From positions 25,256 to 89,255 of the forward strand of contig NZ_LMIJ01000001.1 of NCBI RefSeq assembly GCF_001428665.1: DNA of 64,000 bases. Reading direction: 5' to 3'. The DNA comes from Acidovorax sp. Root219 (GTDB lineage Bacteria > Pseudomonadota > Gammaproteobacteria > Burkholderiales > Burkholderiaceae_C). Below the pieces are notes generated by a model that ran no database searches, was not told where the DNA came from, and saw only the letters and a program-made list of their open reading frames with translations. The position numbers were made by a program, and so were the translations under genes. Below, piece after piece: positions 33,798 to 42,053 of the stretch; position 1 is the stretch's first letter, and each line of letters begins with the position of its first letter.

Positions 33798-35582
33798 ATG
33801 ACAGCAGCGACAACGACTCACCCCCTGCCCCTGGCCATCACCATGGGCGACCCGGCGGGCATCGGCCCCGAGATCATTGCCAAGTGGGCGATGGGGGCGC
33901 TGGCGGGCAACCGCCACGTGCACCCTTTTATCGTGCTGGGCGACGTGGGCACCCTGCAGCGCGCGGCAGCCATGGTGGGCGCACCGCTGCAGTTGCGCGC
34001 CGTGGGCGATGACCTGCATGGGATGCGCGAAGCACTGCAGCAAGGCGCCCTGCCCGTGTTGCAGGCCTGCACACCGCTGCCCGCCGACTTGCCCATGGGC
34101 CGGGTGGACGCACGTGCCGGCGCCGCAGCGCATGCCTGCGTGCAGCGCGCCATCGACCTGGCGCTGGCGGGCAGCGTGGCCGGCATCGTGACCGCGCCGC
34201 TGCACAAGGAGGCGCTGCGCGCCGCTGGCGTGCGGCACCCGGGCCACACCGAGATGCTGGCCGAGCGCGCCGGCACCACCGAATTCGCGATGATGCTGGC
34301 CAATGGCGAGCTGCGGGTGCTGCTGGTGTCCATCCACCTCTCGCTGCGCGATGCGATTGCCGCCGTGACGCCCCAGAACGAGCTGCGCGCCATACGCCTG
34401 GCGCACCGTGCCTGCCGCGCCTACGGCATTGCACACCCGCGCGTGGCGGTGGCGGGGCTCAACCCGCATGCAGGCGAAGGCGGGCTGTTCGGCCGCGAAG
34501 ACCAGGACACCATTGCCCCCGCCATTGCCGCTGCGCGCGCCGAGGGCATCGACGCCACGGGCCCCTGGCCGGGGGACACAGTGTTCATGCGAGCACGCCA
34601 GGGCGACTTCGACATCGTGGTGGCGCAGTACCACGACCAGGGCCTGATCCCCGTGAAGTACCTGGGGGTGGACCAGGGCGTGAACATCACCGTGGGCCTG
34701 CCCTTTGTGCGCACCTCGGTGGACCACGGCACGGCCTTCGACATCGCGGGCACGGGCCGTGCCGATGCGGCCAGCCTGGGGCATGCGGTGGAGCAGGCGG
34801 AGGCCATGGCCGTGGCCTCTTCCATGCAGCCGGCCATGGTGGTGACCACGCAGGTGCAACCACCACCTGCCCCTCCATTGCCGGAATTCATCTTCATGCT
34901 CACCCGGCACGACAAGACCATCGCCGACGCCCTGGAGCAGTTGCCCACGGTGCTGGCCGCCGGGGTGCGGCACATCGGCTTCAAGGACATCGGCCTGCCC
35001 TGGGCCGCGCTGCAGCGCCTGGCCGATGCCATCCGCGCGGCCGGCGCGGTGAGCTACCTGGAGGTGGTGAGCCAGGACGCGGCGAGTGAGCTCGCATCGG
35101 CCCGCGCCGCCGGGGCGCTGGGGGTGGACGTGCTGATGGGCGGCACCCGGCCCGAGGCGGTGCTGCCGTTGCTGCGCAGCACCCCCATCCGCTACTACCC
35201 GTTTGCCGGCCAGGTGGTGGGGCACCCCAGCGTGCTGCAGGGCACCGTGGCGGACGTGGTGGCCAGCGCGCGCCGCATTGCCGCGCTGGAGGGCGTGCAC
35301 GGGCTGGACCTGCTGGCCTACCGGTTTGAGGGTGACTCTGCGGACGTGCCCGCGCTCATAGCCGCCGTGTGCGCGGCGGTGGGCAAACCAGTGGTGGTGG
35401 CCGGGTCCATCGACCGGGCCGAGCGCATCGCAGCCGTGGTGGCAGGCCGGGCGGCAGGCTTTACCGTGGGCACGGCAGCGCTCGACGGCACCTTTGAAGC
35501 CACAGGCTTGGGACCGCATGGGCTGACAGGGCAGCTGCGCGCCATCCAGACCGTGCTGCACGATGCAGCGGCGCAAGCCTGA
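33798..35582 (+). CDS. PdxA-family dehydrogenase fused to a C-terminal TIM-barrel-like domain
   Basis: In this 594-residue fusion, residues 9-338 are a complete PdxA domain: TMGDPAGIGPEI, TAPLHKEAL, metal ligands His150 (GHTEML), His224 (NPHAGEGG) and His279 (YHDQGLIPVK), and DHGTAFDIAGTG. After a Pro-rich linker (about 345-362), residues 363-594 look like a TIM barrel (FIFMLTRHDKTIADALE, GFKDIGLPWA, VDVLMGGTRPEAVLPLL, KPVVVAGSIDRAERIAAV). Standard PdxA (about 330 residues) oxidises 4-phosphohydroxythreonine for vitamin B6. PdxA2 proteins act on D-threonate or D-erythronate 4-phosphate. The solitary LysR-linked context favours the PdxA2-type catabolic role. The barrel's activity is unknown. 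Confidence 0.88.
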   Translation: MTAATTTHPLPLAITMGDPAGIGPEIIAKWAMGALAGNRHVHPFIVLGDVGTLQRAAAMVGAPLQLRAVGDDLHGMREALQQGALPVLQACTPLPADLPMGRVDARAGAAAHACVQRAIDLALAGSVAGIVTAPLHKEALRAAGVRHPGHTEMLAERAGTTEFAMMLANGELRVLLVSIHLSLRDAIAAVTPQNELRAIRLAHRACRAYGIAHPRVAVAGLNPHAGEGGLFGREDQDTIAPAIAAARAEGIDATGPWPGDTVFMRARQGDFDIVVAQYHDQGLIPVKYLGVDQGVNITVGLPFVRTSVDHGTAFDIAGTGRADAASLGHAVEQAEAMAVASSMQPAMVVTTQVQPPPAPPLPEFIFMLTRHDKTIADALEQLPTVLAAGVRHIGFKDIGLPWAALQRLADAIRAAGAVSYLEVVSQDAASELASARAAGALGVDVLMGGTRPEAVLPLLRSTPIRYYPFAGQVVGHPSVLQGTVADVVASARRIAALEGVHGLDLLAYRFEGDSADVPALIAAVCAAVGKPVVVAGSIDRAERIAAVVAGRAAGFTVGTAALDGTFEATGLGPHGLTGQLRAIQTVLHDAAAQA

Positions 35583-35718
35583 GGCAGGCCGCCCAGGCGC
35601 ACATGGCGCAACCAAGGCAGTTCGCACTACAATAAGAAAATGCTATTTTAAAAATTGAATTTATTTTAATTTAAACAATAGTTATTCTTGAAAATTTGCA
35701 TTTGAAAGGCACGACCCC
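35583..35718. other. AT-rich promoter region of the DUF6463 gene
   Basis: From about 35628 the sequence is very AT-rich (AATAAGAAAATGCTATTTTA, then TTTATTTTAATTTAAACAAT). It contains several possible -10 boxes, for example TAGTTATTCTTGAAAATTT. No clear operator was seen. Confidence 0.4.
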
Positions 35719-36093
35719 ATGACCCTCAACTGGAAGACCGCCGCCGCCGGTGCCTTGCTCGCCTTGGGCGTCCTGCATATCGTGATGGGCTTGGTAAGGT
35801 TCAAACAGCCGTTCCTGGCGGCACTGTCCGACGGACTGCTGGACGCATTCAAGACCGACGACAGCCGTCGCCTCGCGTTGTGGTTCACCCTGTTGGGGCC
35901 GGTGCTGATGCTGTGTGGCCACCTCGCGCTGCGGGCCGCCGCCAGCGGGGATGTGCACACCCTGGGACTGATGGGCGTGTACCTGCTGGTTGCCGCGTTG
36001 GTGGGTATCGTGGCCTTCCCGGCATCGCCCCTGTGGGCGTTGCTCGTGGTCGCAGGGGTGTTGTTCGCGACGGGGCAACGCTGGCTTGCGTGA
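35719..36093 (+). CDS. DUF6463 family small membrane protein
   Basis: The 124-residue protein has four membrane spans, beginning AAAGALLALGVLHIVMGLV and continuing LALWFTLLGPVLMLCGHLAL, LMGVYLLVAALVGIVAFPA and LWALLVVAGVLFATG. The order of features (LHIVMGL, LDAF..D..R.LALWF, PASPLWALLV) fits DUF6463. These are inner membrane proteins of unknown function, often beside MarR or TetR regulators. A MarR gene lies downstream, convergent. Confidence 0.75.
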   Translation: MTLNWKTAAAGALLALGVLHIVMGLVRFKQPFLAALSDGLLDAFKTDDSRRLALWFTLLGPVLMLCGHLALRAAASGDVHTLGLMGVYLLVAALVGIVAFPASPLWALLVVAGVLFATGQRWLA

Positions 36094-36183
36094 TCGCCAT
36101 GCCGTGGCGATTTCCCGCAGAGAGGGAGGCTGCGTACTGGAGTCGCCCGGGCTTCAGCCCCTGTAGTGGAGCTTCGGTGGGTT

Positions 36184-36657
36184 TCAGTCAGCGCCGCGTC
36201 GCTCGACACCGGCCAACAGGCCACCCAAAGCGAGCTTGATGGCATCGAGTTCGCCCGCGCCGATCAACCCCGCCCACTGCCCCTCGATGCGGCTACCAGC
36301 CGCCATGGCCAGCGGCCGGATCTGCTGCCCCCGCGCGGTGAGGAACACCAGGCGCGAGCGCTTGTCGCTGGGGCTGGGCCGGCGCTCCACATAGCCGAGC
36401 TTTTCCAGCTCGTCCACCGTCTGCGCCATGGACTGCTTGCGCACGTGCGCGCGCAGCGTGAGTTCGCTCACCGGCATGCCCTCGGAGGGGACAAAGGTGA
36501 ACACACTGGCATGCGCTGCGCGCACGTCGCCAAAGCCGGCCTCGGCCAGGGCCTCGTCCACCGCGCCCGCGAACTGCTGGTGCAGCAGGCGCAGCAGCAC
36601 GCCCAGCGAGCCGGGGGTGGCGAAGGTGGCAGTTGCGGAGGGTGTCGATGGGTTCAT
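36184..36657 (-). CDS. MarR-family transcriptional regulator
   Basis: The 157-residue protein has the MarR winged helix: LHQQFAGAVDEALAEAGFGD, MPVSELTLRAHVRKQSMAQT and the wing VERRPSPSDKRSRLVFLTARG. It probably binds the paired palindromes in the divergent promoter and represses both itself and the dehalogenase-like hydrolase until a ligand (perhaps the hydrolase substrate) binds. The ATG at 36657 is 74 bases from the hydrolase start. Confidence 0.9.
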   Translation of the reverse strand: MNPSTPSATATFATPGSLGVLLRLLHQQFAGAVDEALAEAGFGDVRAAHASVFTFVPSEGMPVSELTLRAHVRKQSMAQTVDELEKLGYVERRPSPSDKRSRLVFLTARGQQIRPLAMAAGSRIEGQWAGLIGAGELDAIKLALGGLLAGVERRGAD

Positions 36658-36667
36658 GGCAATATTT

Positions 36668-36710
36668 GACAGGCACCTGTCTATTTCAATAAACTAGACA
36701 GGTACCTTAC
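36668..36710. promoter_or_regulatory. Pair of MarR-type operators
   Basis: GACAGG-CA-CCTGTC (36668-36681) is an inverted repeat with perfect 6-base arms. A second, less perfect copy GACAGG-TA-CCTTAC lies at 36697-36710, and both stand in the context TAGACAGGTACC/TTGACAGGCACC. They are 29 bases apart between the divergent marR and hydrolase genes, as expected for two dimers on one face of about three turns. Confidence 0.7.
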
Positions 36711-36730
36711 CACTTTGCAAGGAGCAGTCC

Positions 36731-37660
36731 ATGCCCACTGTGACCATTCTCGATTCGCAGATGCACTACGAAGACACCGGCGCCCCTGCGGGGAGTGCCG
36801 GCCCGACCTGGGTGTTCCTGCACGGCAACCCCGCCTCGTCGCGCCTGTGGCGCAAGGTGCTGCCACGCACGCAGGTGCTGGGCCGCTGCCTGGCGCCCGA
36901 CCTGATCGGCATGGGGCAATCCGGCAAGCCGGACATCGTGTACAGCTACGACGATCATGCGCGCTACCTCGCGGCGTGGTTCGACGCGCTGGACCTACAG
37001 GAAGTCGTGCTCGTGGGCATCGACTGGGGTGCGTCGCTCGCCTTCGACTGGGCGCGCAGGCATGCACACCGGGTGCGCGGCATCGCCTTCATGGAGACCA
37101 TCGTCAAGCCCATGTCCTGGGCGGACTTCCCTGCAGCGGCGCGGCCGCGCTTCGAGGCGTTTCGCACGCCGGGCATGGGGGAGCAGTTGGTCATGGAGCT
37201 GAACCAGTTCCTCGCCGGCTCGCTCACTGCCACGGTGCTCACGCCCCTGTCTGCGGCCGACCGCGCGGTGTACGAGGTGCCCTACCCCACGCCCGCAAGC
37301 CGGCGCCCGCTGCTGGCCTGGCCGCGCGCCATGCCGCTCGAAGGCTCGCCCGCCGACGTGGTTGCGCGGGTGGAGGCCTATGGCGCGTGGCTGGCCGGCT
37401 CGACCGATGTGCCCAAGCTGCTGCTCACCTTCACCGGGTCGCCCACGCTGATGATCGGCCCGGCCATGGAGGCCTGGTGCCGTGAGCACATTGCCAGCCT
37501 GGAAGTACAGGCCTGCGGCGATGCCGGCCACATGGCACCCGAGGACCAGCCCGGGCGCATTGCCGATGCGCTGGTGGCCTGGGCAGGTACCGCCCTGCCT
37601 TCGGCTGCCGCTACTGCTTCTGGATCCCGGCCTGCTGGATCACATCGCCCCAGCGCTTGA
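36731..37660 (+). CDS. Haloalkane dehalogenase-like alpha/beta hydrolase
   Basis: The 309-residue protein resembles haloalkane dehalogenases of the DhaA/LinB type, which hydrolyse carbon-halogen bonds via an Asp nucleophile. Residues needed are present: halide-binding Asn33 (HGNPASSRLW) and Trp99, nucleophile Asp98 (VGIDWGAS), catalytic acid Glu122 (FMETIVKP) and base His267 (DAGHMAPED). LIGMGQSGKPD and the cap sequence also fit. The ordinary range is 290-310 residues. It is controlled by a divergent MarR. Its last 50 bases overlap the end of a convergent Bug gene. Other alpha/beta hydrolase activities cannot be excluded without assay. Confidence 0.87.
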   Translation: MPTVTILDSQMHYEDTGAPAGSAGPTWVFLHGNPASSRLWRKVLPRTQVLGRCLAPDLIGMGQSGKPDIVYSYDDHARYLAAWFDALDLQEVVLVGIDWGASLAFDWARRHAHRVRGIAFMETIVKPMSWADFPAAARPRFEAFRTPGMGEQLVMELNQFLAGSLTATVLTPLSAADRAVYEVPYPTPASRRPLLAWPRAMPLEGSPADVVARVEAYGAWLAGSTDVPKLLLTFTGSPTLMIGPAMEAWCREHIASLEVQACGDAGHMAPEDQPGRIADALVAWAGTALPSAAATASGSRPAGSHRPSA

Positions 37661-38588
37661 TCTCGCGCGCAAAGAAGTCGGCCTGCGCCTGGGGTGTGCC
37701 GCCGCTGGCCTGCACACCGAGCTGCAGCAGCCGCGCCTTGACCTCGGGCGTGTTGAGCGCAGCATTGGTCTCCTTGTTCAGCCGCGCAATGATGTCGGGC
37801 GGCGTGTTGGCCGGGGCGGCAAAGGCGTTCCACGAGGCCACGTTGAACCCCGGAGCGCCGCTCTCGGCCACGGTGGGGACCTTGGGCAACGCGGGCGAAC
37901 GCTTCTCGCCCATCACGGCCAGGGCATTGAGCGTGTTGCCCGAGATCTGCGCCAGCACCGGCGCCAGAATCTCAACGCCCGCATCCACCTGCTCGCCCAG
38001 CAGCGCGCTGACCACGGCCGAGGTGCTGTTGAACGGCACGATGGTCACATCGATGCCCAGGCTGCGCTTGAACAGCTCGGCCGCCAGGTGCTGGGTGCTG
38101 CCGATGTTGATGGTGCCGATGTTGAGCTTGCCGGGGTTGGCCCTGGCATAGGCCAGCAGCGCGGCGATGTCCTTGAAGCGGGACTTGCCACCCGTGACCA
38201 GGGCGATGTCGAAGGTGCCCAGCATGGACACCGGGGTGAAACTCTTGACCGGGTCGAACGGCAGGCTCTTGAACAGGCCCGCGCTCACCGCGTTGCCGTT
38301 GGACATGAGCAGCAGCGTGCGGCCATCAGGCGCCGCCTTGGCCACGGCGTCTGCCGCAACGATGCCGCCCGCGCCGGGCTTGTTGTCCACCACGATGCTC
38401 TGGCCCGTGGCCTCGGTCATCTTCTGCGCCACGGTGCGCGCCGTGAGGTCGGCCACGCCGCCGGGGCCGAAGGGCACAACCAGGCGGATGGGGCGCTTGT
38501 CGGCGGGCTGCGCTGCCACGCCCGTGCCAGCCATGGCAACAGCCAGCAACAGGAAAGCCCGGCGCTCAGGGATCAAAGGAAAAGTCAT
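37611..38588 (-). CDS. Bug-family substrate-binding protein (4 of 7)
   Basis: The 325-residue precursor starts at ATG 38588 (MTFPLIPERRAFLLLAVAMA; cleavage likely near TGVAA). Bug features are PIRLVVPFGPGGVADLTAR, VVDNKPGAGG, AAPDGRTLLL, GTINIGSTQHLAAELF and KVPTVAESGAPGFNVASW. It is a monocistronic receptor convergent with the dehalogenase-like gene, whose final 50 bases overlap it. There is no linked enzyme on its strand. The divergent neighbour is serB, so its ligand cannot be guessed. Confidence 0.92.
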   Translation of the reverse strand: MTFPLIPERRAFLLLAVAMAGTGVAAQPADKRPIRLVVPFGPGGVADLTARTVAQKMTEATGQSIVVDNKPGAGGIVAADAVAKAAPDGRTLLLMSNGNAVSAGLFKSLPFDPVKSFTPVSMLGTFDIALVTGGKSRFKDIAALLAYARANPGKLNIGTINIGSTQHLAAELFKRSLGIDVTIVPFNSTSAVVSALLGEQVDAGVEILAPVLAQISGNTLNALAVMGEKRSPALPKVPTVAESGAPGFNVASWNAFAAPANTPPDIIARLNKETNAALNTPEVKARLLQLGVQASGGTPQAQADFFAREIKRWGDVIQQAGIQKQ

Positions 38589-38750
38589 GCATTGCACTAT
38601 GACAAAAACCGGATTGTGCTGCCACCCCGCCCGCGCACTGGGAGCTATGCCCCATCGGCATGGGTACCCCGGATTCCTCGGACCGTAAGGGGGACACCTG
38701 CGCGGGCGATACCATTGGGGCTTCCGATCCCCGCATTCGCCCCTTTCCCC

Positions 38751-39464
38751 ATGAAAAACGCCACCGAATTCGCCCCCGGCCTTGTTGTCCAGGGCATAGC
38801 CGCCCCGCTGTCCCTGTCGAGCTACAAGCTCATTGCCTTCGACATGGACTCCACCCTGATCAACATCGAGTGCGTGGACGAGATCGCCGACGCCGCCGGC
38901 CGCAAGGCCGAGGTGGCCGCCATCACCGAGGCGGCCATGCAGGGCATCATCACCGACTACAAGGAAAGCCTGCGCCAGCGCGTGGCCCTGCTCAAGGGCG
39001 TGACCGTGGCCCACATGGAGCAGGTGTTCAGCGAGCGCCTGCGCTTCAACCCCGGCGCGAAAGAGCTGGTCAGCGCCGCCAAGTCCGCGGGCCTGACCAC
39101 GCTCTTGGTCTCGGGCGGCTTCACCTTCTTTGCCGACCGCGTGAAGGCCGGCCTGGGCATTGATTTCGCGCGCTCCAACATGCTGGAGGTGCAGGACGGC
39201 CTGCTCACCGGCCGCATGCTGGACCAGGCCTGGGGCGACATCTGCGATGGTGCCGAAAAGCGCCGCACGCTGCTCGAAGTGGCCTCGCTCATGGGCATCG
39301 ACCCATCGCAGGCGATCGCCGTGGGCGACGGCGCTAACGACCTGCCCATGATGGGTGCGGCCGGCCTCTCGGTGGCCTACCATGCCAAGCCCGCCGTGCG
39401 CGCGCAGGCCAAAGTCGCAATCAACGAAGGCGGCCTCGACCGCCTGCTGGAAGTGCTGCGCTGA
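38751..39464 (+). CDS. serB: Phosphoserine phosphatase
   Basis: The 237-residue HAD phosphatase catalyses the last step of serine synthesis, phosphoserine to serine. Asp31 and Asp33 form the nucleophile motif (DMDSTL). SGGFTFF carries the Ser of motif II, and GDGANDLPMM is motif III/IV. It also has GRKAEVAAITEAAMQG and ESLRQRVALLKGV, typical for SerB. The short form lacks the N-terminal ACT domain seen in enterobacterial SerB. It is followed directly by a thioredoxin-fold gene. Confidence 0.95.
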   Translation: MKNATEFAPGLVVQGIAAPLSLSSYKLIAFDMDSTLINIECVDEIADAAGRKAEVAAITEAAMQGIITDYKESLRQRVALLKGVTVAHMEQVFSERLRFNPGAKELVSAAKSAGLTTLLVSGGFTFFADRVKAGLGIDFARSNMLEVQDGLLTGRMLDQAWGDICDGAEKRRTLLEVASLMGIDPSQAIAVGDGANDLPMMGAAGLSVAYHAKPAVRAQAKVAINEGGLDRLLEVLR

Positions 39465-39532
39465 TCGCCACTGCCCTGCCCCTTCGCGCCTGGCAATCGC
39501 TGCGCCAGGGCTGGCGCCAGCACCTGGGCACT

Positions 39533-40030
39533 TTGCTGCTGGCCGTGCTGGTGGTGGCCGGCATCGATGCCTGGCGCACGCGCGACCTGCCCACAGGCCC
39601 CGCGCCGGATGCGGCCATCACCCTGGCCGATGGCACCACCACCACACTGGACGAATGGCGCGCAATGCACCCTGGCCGCGCCGTGGCCCTGCATTTCTGG
39701 GCCGACTGGTGCCCGGTGTGCAAGATCGAAGAGCCCTCCGTGGCCTCCCTCTCGGCCGACTGGCCCGTGCTCGGCATTGCCATGCAGTCCGGCCCCGCCG
39801 CGCGCGTTGCCCAGGTGCAGCGCCAGCGCGGCATGCCCTGGCCTACTGCGGTGGACCCGCAGGCAGAACTGTCGCGCGCCTGGGGTGTGCGCGTGGTGCC
39901 GGCGCTCGTCGTTGTGGATGCGCAGGGCCACATGCGCTTTGCCACCACGGGCTACACGCCCGGCTGGGGCATGCGCTGGCGGCTGTGGTGGGCGCAGGTG
40001 CTGCCGCGCTGGGGTGCCTTGGCGGGCTGA
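39533..40030 (+). CDS. Thioredoxin-fold membrane-anchored protein disulfide oxidoreductase
   Basis: The frame is given from TTG 39533 (165 residues). However, it stays open upstream to the end of serB and encodes a basic segment (RAWQSLRQGWRQHLGTLLL) that would normally precede the membrane anchor, so translation may start at a non-standard codon such as CTG 39461, where GGAAG stands six bases before. The anchor is LLLAVLVVAGIDAW. The thioredoxin active site is CPVC (FWADWCPVCKIEEPSV), and the cis-Pro is in VRVVPALVVVD. TlpA/DsbE-like proteins reduce or form disulfides in the periplasm. The gene probably shares a transcript with serB. Confidence 0.85.
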   Translation: MLLAVLVVAGIDAWRTRDLPTGPAPDAAITLADGTTTTLDEWRAMHPGRAVALHFWADWCPVCKIEEPSVASLSADWPVLGIAMQSGPAARVAQVQRQRGMPWPTAVDPQAELSRAWGVRVVPALVVVDAQGHMRFATTGYTPGWGMRWRLWWAQVLPRWGALAG

Positions 40031-40043
40031 GCCGGGTGGCTGG

Positions 40044-40952
40044 TCAGCGTGGCACTAGGTCGGCCATCTGCCGAGCCTCCGCCTGCACCCACTCCATGAA
40101 GGCCAGTTGACCCGGCGTGCCCGGGCGGTCCTTGTCGGTGCATAGAAAGTAGCCGCGCGCGGTCGAGACCGGCAGGTCGAAGGGGATCACCAGTTCGCCG
40201 CTCTGCAGTTCGCGCTCGATCAGGCAGGGCTGGGTGATGGCGATGCCCACGCCCTCCTTGGCTGCGAAGATCAGGTTCATGCTCAGGTCGTAGCCGGGGC
40301 CGAGTTTGAGCTCGCGCTGCAGGCCGGCGGCGTTGGCCCAGCGCGCCCAGTTGTCGGGGAAGTTGGTGTGGTGCAGCAGCACCTCACGCGCCAGGTCGGC
40401 CGGGCGCTTGAGGCGCGGCGCCACCTGCGGGGCACACACGGGGATGATGTCGCGCCCCATCAGGTACGTGGCCTGCAGGCGCGCGGGCCAGCGGCGGCGC
40501 GGGCGCTTCACGTCGATCCATACGTCCACATCGTCGCGGCTGAAGTCCTCGTCGTGGCGGAACTGGCGCATCTCGATGTCCAGGCCCGGGTGGCGCGCCT
40601 GGAAGCGCGGCAGGCGCGGCAGCAGCCACTTGGTGCCCAGCGTGGGGATGACCGACAGGCGCAGCGTGCCCGGCGCGCGCGGCGCCACGAACAGCGCGGT
40701 GGCCGATTCAAGCGCCATCACATGCCGCTCGGTCAACTGGCGCAGCTGGCGACCGCGCTCGCTGAGCAGCACGCCCTGGGGCGAGCGCTCGAACAACCGG
40801 CAGTCGCCGAGGTGCTGCTCCAGCCGCTGCACGGCGCGGCTCACGGCCGCCTGGGTCACGCACAGGTCCTCGGCCGCCTGGCGAAAACTGCCCAGCCGGC
40901 ACACGGCCAGAAAGGCATGGAGTTCGACCAGGGAGGGAGAGCGCAGTTTCAT
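40044..40952 (-). CDS. LysR-family transcriptional regulator
   Basis: The 302-residue regulator has a helix-turn-helix at residues 7-65 (LVELHAFLAVCRLGSFRQAA, CVTQAAVSRAVQRLEQHLG) and a LysR effector domain. ATG 40952 (MKLRSPSLV) is preferred because the alternative ATG at 40979 lies within an operator-like palindrome. It is divergent from a Bug gene and an M20 amidohydrolase, which it probably controls. It resembles GcvA/AmpR-type members by its N-terminal pattern. The effector is unknown. Confidence 0.9.
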   Translation of the reverse strand: MKLRSPSLVELHAFLAVCRLGSFRQAAEDLCVTQAAVSRAVQRLEQHLGDCRLFERSPQGVLLSERGRQLRQLTERHVMALESATALFVAPRAPGTLRLSVIPTLGTKWLLPRLPRFQARHPGLDIEMRQFRHDEDFSRDDVDVWIDVKRPRRRWPARLQATYLMGRDIIPVCAPQVAPRLKRPADLAREVLLHHTNFPDNWARWANAAGLQRELKLGPGYDLSMNLIFAAKEGVGIAITQPCLIERELQSGELVIPFDLPVSTARGYFLCTDKDRPGTPGQLAFMEWVQAEARQMADLVPR

Positions 40953-40970
40953 GGATGCGGAGCGGGAGGG

Positions 40971-40989
40971 TGATGACATTGTGTCATCA
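40971..40989. promoter_or_regulatory. LysR-type operator
   Basis: TGATGACATTGTGTCATCA is an inverted repeat with perfect 7-base arms and a 5-base spacer, and contains T-N11-A. It lies between the divergent lysR and Bug genes. Confidence 0.75.
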
Positions 40990-41069
40990 CGGACCACGAT
41001 TTTGTAGTTTGATGCACAGGCTGGCAATGCCTAGCATTCGCCCATCACCACCCACTGCCCGACACCACC

Positions 41070-42053
41070 ATGACACTCGACCGCCGCCAGTTCCTCACTT
41101 CCACCGCCGCCGGCTTGGCACTGCCGGCGTTTGCGGCCGATGCGCCCTACCCCACCCGGGCCATCAACCTGGTGGTGCCGTTCACGCCCGGCGGCTCGGT
41201 CGATGTCTCGGGCCGGCTCATCGCCGACCGCCTCTCGCGCAGCCTGGGCCAGCCCGTGGTGGTCGACAACCGTGGCGGCGCGGGCGGCGCCATCGGCTCA
41301 ACCTACGTCGCCAAGGCCGCGCCGGACGGCTACACCCTGATCGTGACCTCGCAGAGCACCCATGTGGTCAACCCCGCGATGAACCCGAAGTTGCCCTATG
41401 ACGCGGTGAAGGACTTCGCGCCCATCACCCTCATCAGCCGCCTGGCCAATGTGCTGGTGATCCATGCGGGCCTGCCGATCAAGACCTTCGACGAGCTGGT
41501 GAAGTACGCGCGCGCCAACCCCACGGCGCTCAACTACGCCAGCGCGGGCACGGGCTCGGTGTCGCACCTGAGCATGGAACTCTTGAAGAACCAGGCGAAG
41601 TTCCCGATGACGCACATCCCCTACCGCGGCGCGGGCGTGGCGCTCAACGACCTGCTCAGCGGCCAGATCCAGCTGACGTGGAACAACCTCTCGTCCAACC
41701 TGCCCAACATCCTGAACGGCAAGCTGCGCGCACTGGCCGTGGCAGCGCCCGCGCGCGTGCCGCAGTTGCCTGACGTGCCGACCTTTGCCGAGCTCAAGCT
41801 GCCCGACCTGAACCTGACCTCGTGGAACGGCCTGGCCGCACCCGCAGGCACGCCCGACGCCATCGTGCAGAAGCTCTATGCAGCCACCCGCAAGATCGTG
41901 ACCGACCCGGCCAACCAGGCCGTGTGGGTGGACAAGGGCATGATGGTGCCCCAGGATATCAACCCCTTGGCCTACCGCAAGGAGATCGCGGAGCGCATCG
42001 CGTTCTACCAGCGCATTGCCCGGGACAACAAGATCGAGCTGGACTCCAATTGA
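41070..42053 (+). CDS. Bug-family substrate-binding protein (5 of 7)
   Basis: The 327-residue precursor has a short signal (MTLDRRQFLTSTAAGLALPA) with a twin Arg (RRQFL), so it may use the Tat route. Bug motifs are NLVVPFTPGGSVDVSGR, VVDNRGGAGG, AAPDGYTLIV, HIPYRGAGVA and DVPTFAELKLPDL. It is coupled to the downstream M20 amidohydrolase by a TGATG overlap. This implies that the receptor recognises the amidohydrolase's substrate, perhaps an N-acyl amino acid. Confidence 0.93.
   Translation: MTLDRRQFLTSTAAGLALPAFAADAPYPTRAINLVVPFTPGGSVDVSGRLIADRLSRSLGQPVVVDNRGGAGGAIGSTYVAKAAPDGYTLIVTSQSTHVVNPAMNPKLPYDAVKDFAPITLISRLANVLVIHAGLPIKTFDELVKYARANPTALNYASAGTGSVSHLSMELLKNQAKFPMTHIPYRGAGVALNDLLSGQIQLTWNNLSSNLPNILNGKLRALAVAAPARVPQLPDVPTFAELKLPDLNLTSWNGLAAPAGTPDAIVQKLYAATRKIVTDPANQAVWVDKGMMVPQDINPLAYRKEIAERIAFYQRIARDNKIELDSN

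Noticed and set aside
37482..38750. Long plus-strand open frame upstream of serB
   Set aside because: It is antisense to a clear Bug gene and has antisense-like composition. serB starts at ATG 38751 by family similarity.
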